A stretch of DNA of 64,000 bases from Glycine soja (Eukaryota; Streptophyta; Magnoliopsida; Fabales; Fabaceae). The translations under genes were made by a program, and so were the position numbers. The notes beneath the pieces are model-generated. The model saw only the letters and a program-made list of their open reading frames with translations, had not been told where the DNA came from and ran no database searches. This document shows, piece after piece, positions 48,849-59,179 of the stretch; position 1 is the first letter of the stretch, and every line of letters starts with the position of its first letter. The stretch spans positions 42,397,562 to 42,461,561 of the forward strand of contig NC_041010.1 in the NCBI RefSeq assembly GCF_004193775.1. Direction: 5' to 3'.

Positions 48849-51135
48849 TCAAGCTAAGGAAAGGAGACCAAACCGGATCATGGTTTGGTCCATAAGGCGT
48901 TGCGCTAGTGGAGACAGCATGCGAGCAACCCTTGGTAAGGTAGGGTAGGTTAGAGTGCCAAGAACAAACCAATTGAAGCTTAAAAGAGCAACAGCATCAG
49001 ATGCAGGCTTATTTCTAATGGTGGAGAAAAACTGCACCACACTCTTCAAGGACATGCCTACTACGGCGAAGAGAGCCACCACAAGAGGCATGCAAGGGTC
49101 CTCAGCTTCCCACGCAGTGACTCCAACCACAAGTGACATAAGGGCACTGAAAAGTGATTGTGAAAGAGCTATGTCTCGATGATGGTCTAGTGCTTCCCTC
49201 ATTTCGGACTTAACTTGCCCGGACTTTGGTACAGCTTTCAAGAGTTTAAGCAACTCACTTCTGGTTTTGCTCTCATCTTGCCAAATATCTTTGCGCATTA
49301 GAAGATCTTGAAGGGTGATTCCACTGCCGTTGTAGTTGGAGTTCAGTGAGAGTATAGGATGAGAAATGTTGTAGTTGCTGTCATCTATGGTTTGGACTCT
49401 GTCAGTGTTGTTGTGGTCTTTGGAGCTCCAGTATCCCTTTCCTTGAATTTCTTTCAGCCGAAGATTTTCATTTGTCTGATCCCGCAACTGTCAAGGAGAC
49501 ATTAGTGACAAACAAAGCATCAAATGAGGAAAAGCTATCTGAACATTGATATAATTACAGAATATGGATGGTATTTTCTAGTAAAATTTTATCTGACTTT
49601 GGCAAAATACATGTTAATCTTAACAACCTGATCAAATACTTACATTTCTGATGATTGCAGATATTACCATTTTGTTTGTTATTCGGTGTCAACTACAACT
49701 AGAAGCCAATTCTATACAACTAGGTGCAGTACTTAATACTGTTTTTGAAGCCTCTTTTAAAATGTATTTTGGGTTTATAACTTTCAGGAAGTAAAAACTT
49801 AAAATTATTATAATTATCTGGAACTAACAAACCACTACTAGCTTGGATATAAATTAAAAACAGTTGCCTTGGTGTCTGTCCCAATGTTAATCTATTAGAC
49901 TTTTAAATGCAATGAATATTGAACAAAAATCCATAAAAGGAAATGTTCTCAAGAATTTAATTTTATTAAGGATATAGCAAGTTCACCTTATCATAAGCTC
50001 AACCGTAAAAGTCTTACAGCTAGTAGCATCAAGCAACTGATAAATTTTACCTTTCCCTCTAACTTTTCAATATTTGCAATGGCCATATCATGCTCCTCTT
50101 CAAGCTCTGCCAGTAGTATCTCCATCATTTTGCGCTCTTTGACAGCCATTTGAAAATGTTCTTGAAGTTCCTTCTTATCCCACACTAGATTCTCCAACTC
50201 TATGTGCATTTCATGTAGTTTTTGTTCCAGCTGCATAATAACATAACACCATTGGATCTAAAAATAAGATAAACTTCATGCTTAGGGAGAAGAATAAAAA
50301 GTGGAGACACCACTCCAATGGCACCAGCCTACCCCATCCCCAATTCCTATCCCCTTTCTTGGTAACAGGAAAAAAAAAACATATGCAAACCTAATAAAAC
50401 AAAAATTTGCATGTACTTAGTCTATCAAAGGTACGGTTCCTTATATAGTTTTCTGCCTTCTTGCTCCAATGGTAAGTTAAATTAATCTGATCTTAAACTA
50501 TATTCAATGCTAAATCTTCAGACTTCAATCAACACACTAAACCCACTTGAGCATGTTGTGGGGGTTTGATTTTTGGCCATGTATATGGAAAAGACTTTAT
50601 TGGAAGAGGCAAAATCATTTCGGTTGGAGGATATCCTTGGTGCAAATGAAAAAAAAAATCAACACCTAAACCCTATTCATGAAGCACCAGTTCTGGCCAG
50701 AGAGCTATACCATCATCCTTCAGCTCTATGAAAGGGAAAGTGTTGGAATTCTATTACCTCTGATATTTTGAGCAAAATGAATTGTATTATGCTGATATCA
50801 AAACTTGTAATTACAAATTAAACATATTTAACTTAAGGAAAAACGAATTGCATCATGCTAGGGGCAAATATCATAATAGAATAAACACAACTAACCTGCC
50901 TCTCCCTTTGAAAGGCATTCACAACTCTTGCAGGCAGGGAGATAAGCCCAAATGTCCATGTGATCATTCTTAATATTATGTTTACATGGAAGCTAATTGA
51001 AGTCCTGATCAACTCCGTCCAAGTATATATGACAGTTAATGCGATTCTGATACCAAACAAGCATGCCAATCTAAGTAGAGAAAAAGACCTTGTCACCAAA
51101 AGTATTATGTTAGTTATCTCAGAAATCCGTGCCAT
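48849..51135 (-). CDS. Plant membrane protein with coiled coil, function unknown
   Basis: Three coding exons: 51135-50896, 50230-50051 and 49487-48849, GT-AG junctions, all phase 0, 352 aa. ATG 51135 starts MARISEITNIILLVTRSFSL. Residues about 9-75 are two hydrophobic stretches separated by a short basic/polar turn. Residues about 73-155 form a charged coiled coil (LEQKLHEMHIELENLVWDKK; EELEEEHDMAIANIEKLEGK-like heptads) crossing both exon junctions. Residues about 155-240 are polar, including GITLQDLLMRKDIW, and the C-terminal third has about three hydrophobic segments (LFSALMSLVVGVTAW, PLVVALFAVVGMSL, SFNWFVLGTLTYP). It resembles plant-specific proteins annotated only as transmembrane proteins; I know no function. 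The coiled coil suggests oligomerisation at a membrane, which is inference. A 5' UTR exon probably lies near 53 kb. Confidence 0.85.
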
Positions 51136-52964
51136 TAATCAGTTAAATGAATGATCTTCCTTCTTAATCATTACATGTTGAAAAGTTCCATGATGTTGCA
51201 CTAACACAGTTTGTCACAGCATCTTGCAAAGTCAATAAATCCATGTGAAAAAATTATTGGGGATTAATCAGTTATGGTGCAAACAAACAAGTGGAAAACT
51301 GTTTATCTTCACTGGAATAAATAGATTTAAGCACAGCCCTTAGATGACAATGATGCAACTGTAAGACTTCATATTAGAAATAAGAAATCCATATTACATT
51401 ACAACTTAAAAGCTTTTCAAAAAAAAAAAAAAAACTTGATGGCTTTTAGTGTCAACATTAGGAACCATGAGATTGATTTTATTGCTTGAATGATATTGAA
51501 CAGAATATAGGAGAAAGAATTCTCCTTATCCTACAAGGATTTCTCCTTTCACATCAGTGCTACTTCTTAGTTCTCTCAAATGATACCTGACAGAATGCCT
51601 CCTTTTTGCTTACTCCCCCTATTTATCTAGTTGATCCCTTCAAGTCTTTAACTAACTATCTCTCTAAGTTTCCCTTGCCTAATTCCTAACAGTTTATCAC
51701 TTGAAGAAATATACTGAAAATTTTAAAAAAATTCAAATGGTTAGCCTCAATTTTAGCAGCTGGTCTTGATTTGAACTACCAACACTAATCAAACATCTAA
51801 TTTTCCTAGTCTTTCCATGGTGGAGAACACATTTATCCCTAATTCAAATGCGCAACCCACAGCTAAAACAAACTGGCAACATGAGCAGCAAATATAAGGT
51901 CATAATCTTACAAGCTTCCATGGAAGTTACAACAAGTTTCCTACCGATCAAGGCACACATACACATTGACATACAGAGGTGCAAGTTTCGGAAACAAATT
52001 TTTTAATGATGACACTAAATAAAAAAGAAAACAAATTTTCTTCTGCTTTTAACTTGGCCACATTTTCAAATCAACCTTCCATAGAGCACTGAACACTCCT
52101 AGTGAAAGAGTATTTAAATATGCTCCGACTTCAAATCCTTAGGCATCGTTCACGAAAACTATTCCTACAGTTGATTGGATTGAGCATATTTACTTAAGCA
52201 GAATACTGTATCCCAAGCTTACAAAACAAATGTCCTTTTTTTTTTCCAAAGGTCAAAGTGTCTTTGCTCAAGATACATATAACCACATTTGAGAAAAGGG
52301 CATCACAGAAACTCATTTCCGAGTGTCTTCAACTAGATGCGCTTACTGGATTCATGAATTAGTAAAAGAATGAACCCAGTTCCAGAATCAGACTTCTATT
52401 AGAAGTGAAAGGTAAGCCAGAACTTCAAACCAATTTTTAAAGAATCTACTTAGAGCAGCGGCGAGAGAGGAACAAGAAAACATAATAAAAAACCCCTCTG
52501 CATGTCTATTAGTGATACCGATACCAAGTACATTATAGCAATGGCAACAACAGGGAATTCTTAACTATATCAGCATTTCACATAGATGCACAAATAGCAC
52601 AAACACCTCCCCAAACAACGATTGATAGAACGAGGCTAAATGTGAAAAAAGAAAAAAAAAAGTTAATATAATGAAACAAACCATCCGCAGGCAAAACTAG
52701 TAATATCGTCCACGGCCATGAATTCACAAAAAGAATCAACTTTAAAAGAAATGAACAGAGCCCAGATAATGAAAACGTGAAAGCAAAGTTGGGTTTGAAC
52801 TGAAAACTCAAATCCAAACAACCAACCAACCAAAGAAAACAGAAGATTGAAATGTAATTCCGAAATGATCAAGCAAAAACCGGGAAAAAAAGAAAGAAGC
52901 AATGAAGGCGATGTGTGGCAAAGAAATCCATTGGCAGGAAGAGAGGAGAGTAACCAACACTTAC

Positions 52965-53085
52965 ATTGCATACAGAAAGGAAGGGATAGAAACAGTGGAG
53001 CAGAAGAAAAAGCCGAAAGAGAAAGACAAAGACAAAGGAAACGAGTAAGAGCGTGCAAAGAAAGATAATGTATGTAATGTGGTAG
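52965..53085 (-). promoter_or_regulatory. Putative 5' UTR exon of the membrane/coiled-coil gene
   Basis: On the minus strand, a CT/TTC-rich leader-like segment ends at a consensus donor AAT|GTAAGTG (GT at 52964-52963). It is the natural upstream exon for the coding exon at 51135, giving a leader intron of about 1.8 kb. The acceptor is not determined and the start site is unknown. Confidence 0.4.
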
Positions 53086-53089
53086 TAGG

Positions 53090-54226
53090 AAGAGTGTGAT
53101 GTGAGTTTTAAGGGAGTGCATGACATAGGTGGCAATGAAAGCGTCCTCGACCTGCCACGTAAAGCCTCCTCAAGAGATATACATATATCATATGTTAAGG
53201 TACATCAATCCATTTATACATTCGTTAATATTTAATGTTCCCTCTCCGGTCTTTTTTTCAAGCGATAAATTTTAGTGTATTTTATATTAAAATTTTGATT
53301 AAATTATAATTTTATTCTATCTAATTTTTTAAATTTATGATTTCGTTATTTTTAATTATAACATTGGTTTCTTAATTTTATAAATTATCAATTTTGATTC
53401 CCCATAGATTAGTAACAAATATTTTTTTATTAATAAAATTATTAATTTAATTATAAATCATCAATTATTAAAACTTTAATTAAAAAATTATTAAACTTAA
53501 TCATCTACAACATTGTGATCTTTCTCTTTTTTGCAAATACATCTTTCACTTCTATTGTTATTACTGTTCACGACTTCATGGCAGCGACACCACATCTATA
53601 TTAACAATCTTTTATTAAATTTTTTGTGATTAATAATTTTTATTCAATTTATAATTAATTTAATAATTCTATTAATTATAATTATTATTTAATAATTTAT
53701 TAGAAGATAAAAATCATTAATTTATAAAATTTGAAGATTAAATATTATAATATCAATGGAACCAAAATATGAATTTAGAAAATTAAGGAACACAAATTAC
53801 AAATTAGTCTAAAACTTATTTCTTATAAAAATATCAAAAAATTAATATATTTCAATAATTAAAGCAGTGAGTAGAGAAAAAGAGATTTCATAAATTATGA
53901 ATAAACATATAAAAATATGTTTAACTTTTCTAAAAGCTTAAAATAATATGATCCAGAAACAATTTTTTTAAGAAAATATTGTAGCAGGCATACCATTAAT
54001 ACGACGGTAGCATGCTGTATAAAAGATTGGATTGGATTAATTGAAGAAAGAAGATGGTCACGTCATTTCCCAGATTGGGAGCTACGTGTCTTGTTGAAGC
54101 TCTCATGAGTGTCCCTGTTTGGGATCTCTTCTGTGTTCATATTTAGTTCTGGCTCTGTTTCGTTGCAGAAATTAGGCTATTTCTAGTAAAATTGATTCCA
54201 CGTTGGATCTTATCTAGTAAAATTGA
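53090..54226. other. Intergenic DNA, no gene
   Basis: AT-rich. A 33-bp direct repeat (ATTGATTCCACGTTGGATCT and following bases) begins near 54192; its second copy is interrupted by the element at 54235. Confidence 0.5.
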
Positions 54227-54234
54227 TTCCACCT

Positions 54235-54802
54235 AGATGACTAAAAAATTAGTACTCGTGGGTACCCACTTGAATCCATCTCGATTTTGACGCGTAATAT
54301 CCAAGTTGATCGGGTATAGGTTCGGGTTTGGGTTTTTCTCGATAACCAAAAGTAGGGTACGGGTATGGGATTACTAGACCTGTCCCGACCCCGAACCCGA
54401 ACCCGTCCCGGCACTTAAAATCTTTAGAATTTTTGCATAATTTAATCAAAAGGTATATAATTTTTATTACTAGTTAATTTTATTTTAAAATTTTTACATA
54501 ATTTAATATTATTTTCTTAACTATTTATGTAGACACATGTGTTATAATAAATTTATTGATATATAAGTAGTTAAAAATAAATGTTTAATAATTAATTTAT
54601 TTTTTTCCTAAAATCAAATTTTTATTAAAAAAAATATATTTTTCTAAATGGTGTGTGAAACGGGGTTGGGGATACCCGACGATGAGACAATAAACTCAAA
54701 CCCGTCAAATATCGGGTACAGGTGTGAGGATATGTTGAGGAGTCGGGGTAAGGGATTGGGAAAATAATACCCGTACCCGACCCGCCCCATTGTCATGTCT
54801 AA
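54235..54802. mobile_element. 568-bp hAT-like MITE with 8-bp target duplication
   Basis: Flanked by perfect 8-bp direct repeats TTCCACCT (54227-54234 and 54803-54810), the hAT length. The ends are AGATGACTAA on the left and, inverted, TTAGACATGACAATGGGGCG on the right, followed by subterminal GGGTACCC/CGGGTACGGGTA clusters on both sides, a hallmark of many plant hAT-type non-autonomous elements. Excision in silico rejoins a 33-bp tandem repeat. There is no coding capacity. Confidence 0.8.
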
Positions 54803-54810
54803 TTCCACCT

Positions 54811-56561
54811 TGGATCTTATGGAGTTGTACTGAAAATAAAATAGAGATTTATCATTTTTTTTCTTTAAATATAAATTCTAGTTAACATATGCTATCACCA
54901 TATCTAATATGTTACTATTCTCCATGGCCTGGCAGCCCTGCCACTCCCAATTTCCAAAGTCCAGTTTTTGTTTTCATTGTGAGAAACATACATTTAATTT
55001 AACTCAAGTTGCTGTGAGTGAATCTTCTTGATCAGAACTAATATTCTCTTTCTTACATTTTCCCCCGTGACTTATTTCCTACAAGTTGAAGAGTTAATCT
55101 TTCTTTCATTTTTGGAAAAAAATTATCATCTAAGAATTGGGATTGTTTTTGAGACAGCACATTATTTCATTCTGTGTACGTGGTCATTCAACATAAAAAT
55201 ATCCATTGCTTTAATTTTAGCATTTGGCAACTGGTAATTGGACATTTTGGTAGCTTCCAACCGATACTCTTTACATCATATTTTTCTGCAAAGTGATCCT
55301 CATGAACATGGATTTACTTTTCTGCTGTTATTTTTCATGTTATTTTTCATATTGTCCTGTGTTCCATCAAATATTATCAAAATAATATTATATAATAGTT
55401 GTAATAATATTTAATGATGATATTTAATTTTAAAAAATTATGAAAGCTGTATGATATTAAAGGATAACACAAAGATAATATGGGAAGAGACAACAGAAGT
55501 CAAATTCCATGAACACACATATTTAAAGACAAACTAAAAGGGGTATTATGTATTACTGATGTGCAACATAAAACAATTAGAGAAAGTACATTATAGGGGT
55601 ACGATTGACGCCTAAAGCTTACAAGGCTTGAGAAAAAAGCCACGATATATAGAAGGGTACCAAAAGAAGTAAAGGTGCAATGTACCCTTTAAATGTTGCA
55701 TTAGGGGGTATGACTGGATTTTCTAGCTAGCGTCTTCCACCCGGTTCAATCTCTATTTTTGGTGGTGCTAAATGCTAATCCAATTTTCACAAGATTTTCC
55801 CTCTTTGAGGGTTTTCTTAGCTCTGAAGGGAATGGCCTCATACAAGCCAAAAACCAAAGCTTCCATCAACAAATTAATTTCGTACATACTACGCTCTTTC
55901 TGCAATTTTCATTGCTACTTTCCTCTAGAGTACGCAAACGCCTAAAATGAATTTAAAATATGTAGTAATCTTAAATAACTTTAAATAAATAATAGATATA
56001 CTTTTACAAGAACAAAATCTTGCCCACGAATAATAGTAAGATAAAAATTAATAAAAAAATTTCTTTAAATTTGTATCCTTTTCCTAATGTTGGCAGCTAC
56101 CTACAAAATCCGAATGAACAAAATCACTAAAGGAAGAACAACGAATGTTGTACCAGACAAACTGTTTGATAAGTGAACCTTTTTGTCTTTTCCGGTGAAT
56201 ATATAACTAAACTGATAACTTGTTCAATACAAAGATGAAGAACATTATAAATTATTCACTATCATCAAAGCCATAATATAAGCTTCCTAAAAAGAGCGTC
56301 CAATGCAGAGTCGCATCGCTATAGCAGGATTGAAACATATATATCTCCTGCAAAAGCAAAGAATCTAAAAGATACTCAAATTTATTAATTACCCGTAAAA
56401 ATCTACGTAGGGGGAAGCAAGAAAAAAACTAAGGTATAGAAGAAGTTGAATATGAAGAAGGTATAGAAACTCTTGTCCAATTTTTACTTTTGTTGTTTAC
56501 ATGACAAAATGGGAGAAAATAATTAGAGGAGGAATGAAATCTCTGGTCGAATAAGAAAGAA
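54811..56561. other. Intergenic DNA, no gene
   Basis: AT-rich with only short frames. The part next to 56562 probably holds the 3' UTR of the NHL gene. Confidence 0.5.
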
Positions 56562-57215
56562 TCATTTAGACTTAGAGGTGCAGCGAGAGTGATGAATGTA
56601 AGAGCCATTAGAAGGATGAAACTTGAGCTGACACTCCAAATTGCACCAGAACTTAACAGAACCTAAAGGGCCAACCCTCCACCGAGTCCTGGCGCTGCCC
56701 TTCAAGTCAAAGCCAATGACGTCACGCTTCCACGACTCGTCCACCTCCTCCATCTGTTGGGGAGTTAAGGGAATGGAAGCCGCCCGAACAACGTAGTTGA
56801 GTGACTTGGAGCTGTTCTTGGGGACATCGAACGGCGGAGCGCGCATGAGCGCAATTCTCTGTCCCTGGTAGCTGAGGTTAAACCTAATGTCGGAGAAGGT
56901 TGCATGGGCCTTGGCGTTGCCGTTCTGAGCCACGACGATGATGGTGAGCTGCGTCTGGAGGAGCCCTGCATAGTCGTTGCTGAGAAGATCGAGGTGGGCG
57001 TTGGTGATGCTCATAACTGGGATTCTAGGGTGGATCACCATGTAACCCACGAACACTACTATGCCGGCTATCACCACTCCTATGGCTATGATGGTGCAGA
57101 GAATGGCTGCTAGCCAGATTAGAGGGTGTGTTTTGCCGCTGTGGTGAGTGTTCACCAATCTTCTTCTGATTGGTCTATGGTGCTGGCGTTCGGCCACGTG
57201 ATCGTGGGACGGCAT
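56562..57215 (-). CDS. NDR1/HIN1-like (NHL) LEA_2-domain membrane protein
   Basis: Single-exon gene, 217 aa, usual for NHL proteins. A basic, His-rich N-tail (1-30) is followed by one long hydrophobic helix (about 31-58, WLAAILCTIIAIGVVIAGIV), then an extracytosolic LEA_2-type beta domain (about 75-190) with VAQNGNAKAHATFSDIRFNL, YQGQRIALMRAPPFDVPKNS and WRVGPLGSVKFWCNLECQL. A candidate N-glycosylation site is NSSKS; the C-tail is basic with Ser. NHL proteins sit in the plasma membrane; NDR1 and relatives act in defence and adhesion to the wall, others respond to stress. The exact role of this member is unknown. ATG 57215 is the first in frame. A tiny uORF (Met-Gly-stop) lies upstream near 57262. 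The GC content is higher than its surroundings. Confidence 0.9.
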   Translation of the reverse strand: MPSHDHVAERQHHRPIRRRLVNTHHSGKTHPLIWLAAILCTIIAIGVVIAGIVVFVGYMVIHPRIPVMSITNAHLDLLSNDYAGLLQTQLTIIVVAQNGNAKAHATFSDIRFNLSYQGQRIALMRAPPFDVPKNSSKSLNYVVRAASIPLTPQQMEEVDESWKRDVIGFDLKGSARTRWRVGPLGSVKFWCNLECQLKFHPSNGSYIHHSRCTSKSK

Positions 57216-59179
57216 GGAGATGGATATATATCAATAATGGAGTTCAAAAATCAACCCATGAGGGTTTATTTCCGAGTTTTATGTTTGGGGTTGCCAAAGC
57301 TTAGTCAGGTAGGGAACTGCACAACAAATTTGGGTTCTTTATCTCTCATTCGTGGAGAGGTTTTGGTATCTTCCTTTCCTACCTTTAAAGCATTTGTCTC
57401 CCCTCCTCCTATTACTACCTTGTGCTAATTAATGCCACTTTTTATATTTTTTTACCACTAGTAATGCCCCTTGTCCTTTACACGTTGACTAAAGAGTTAA
57501 AATAGAAATTTTTTAATTAAAATGTATAAAATTATACTTTTGTTTATGACTTTTTTATATTTTTTTTAACTAATTAATATTATATGGATAAGATAGTTAG
57601 CAAAAGCCTTTCGTTATTTTGTTATGTAGGTCACAGCTCTCTCCAACAAGGTATCTTGCGCTTTAATGTTGTTGTAAGGCGAGTAAAATTAGTTTTACAT
57701 GTGTTTTCTTACACTTTTTCTTACCCTTGATTATGAAAAAAGAACGAAAAAGTGAATGCGTTGTGATGACTGATGAGAGATATTATTTACTTCAAAGTGA
57801 AAAATGGTGCAAGAATAATAATATAAAGCAAAAAATTGTTTGTAAATATTAGTATTGTACAAAAAGTAAATACCAAACTTGCATGCCAAATACCGGGTCA
57901 CCTGCTCTTTTCCTTGCAGATCATTTCCTGGCTTTAAAGCTTTAATCAGGAATGGCTTCGCAGTTAGACGAGGCAGTAACCAATTAGTACTTTTTCATGT
58001 TCGAATATACTGTCTGGTATTTTAATAAACCATAAAACATTTATGTAACATTTTTTATTTGTTATATTTTATGATTTGCTAAATACATTATTGTAAAAGC
58101 TAACGCTTTAACTACATTGAAATTCATTGGAATCACTATACTTAAAAAAAAAATTAAAAAAATTGGTGCCCTGAATCCCATGTGTATCTCACATCAGTGC
58201 TTAGCAGCAACGTAGGTCCATCACTTCCTCCAATGCGAGATTGAGAGTCATGATCCGAATTGGGTCTCATTCATTCGGACTTCGTGGCCCGGCCCAAATG
58301 AGTTTCAGGCCTAAAATATACTCCTACAAGATAATACAAAAAATTCTGACATTTTTGCTTCCAAAAATATAAATCAAGCAATTGTATCATACACCTTATT
58401 ATATTTTAGAAAGTCCATTCCGAAATCTAAATTTATTTTTTCGAATGGACTTTTCAAAATATAATGAACGGTGTCCAATGCAATAATGAAAATGTAGGAT
58501 ATAAGTGCCTATAAAGCATTACTTTTCTAGTCATTAGTCTTGAAAAGAATCAAGTTCATTTATGTTTTCATAATATGAAAAAATAAACTTAACATAAGTA
58601 AAAGATACAACTCTACATTCACTAGGATTAAATCTAGTTCAACATTATAGAATTAGTTTATAAGATATATATTCTTATTTTAGTACTAACTTTAGCTGAC
58701 AGAAGACTTAGATTTTTTCCGATAGTTAGAATATATATACACGAACCAACATAAATATTTCATCTGCAACTATAAAGAAAACACACAAATATTTCCGCTA
58801 GCTAAGGATACAAATTATATCAGGAAAAGCATGTAAAAAAAAGCGTTTATATTTCATAACTTCATAGCATTTTATTCAGCAATTTCCAATTTTATCTTGA
58901 GTTTGGCGGCAGTGACGAAAGTTAACTAAACACGTGTACGGGGTAAACTAAATTAAATTCCTAGTTTCCAACGTTGTAGGTCCGTGCAGAGATTTTTTTG
59001 GTTGGACGAAATGATGGGTGAACTGTACGTGAGTTCCAGGTGTAACAGATAGGTTTGGTGAAAGTCTCAGTCTTTCTCTCACACTGCGACTAGTGGCAGA
59101 ACCCAGATTCTCTGTACGTACTACAACTCCATTTTCTTTTGTGGCTCACACATACAACACACTCATAACTTCACAGACA
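57216..59179. other. Divergent intergenic region between the NHL and UPF0114 genes
   Basis: Promoters of two diverging genes. A CACGTG G-box is at 58931-58936, site II-like GGCCC motifs lie near 58288-58297, and a foldback sequence lies at 58391-58474. TATA boxes are not clear. No other gene seen. Confidence 0.5.
58391..58474. repeat. 84-bp foldback (inverted repeat, about 36-base arms)
   Basis: The arm starting ACACCTTATTATATTTTAGA pairs with the inverted arm ending AAAATATAATGAACGGTGT with few mismatches around a loop of about 12 bases. It is either a small MITE or a hairpin-forming transcript. No canonical miRNA is recognised. Confidence 0.7.

Noticed and set aside
59093..59179. In-frame upstream extension of the UPF0114 protein by 29 codons
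   Set aside because: It has no ATG; the first ATG in frame is 59180 and starts a good transit peptide.
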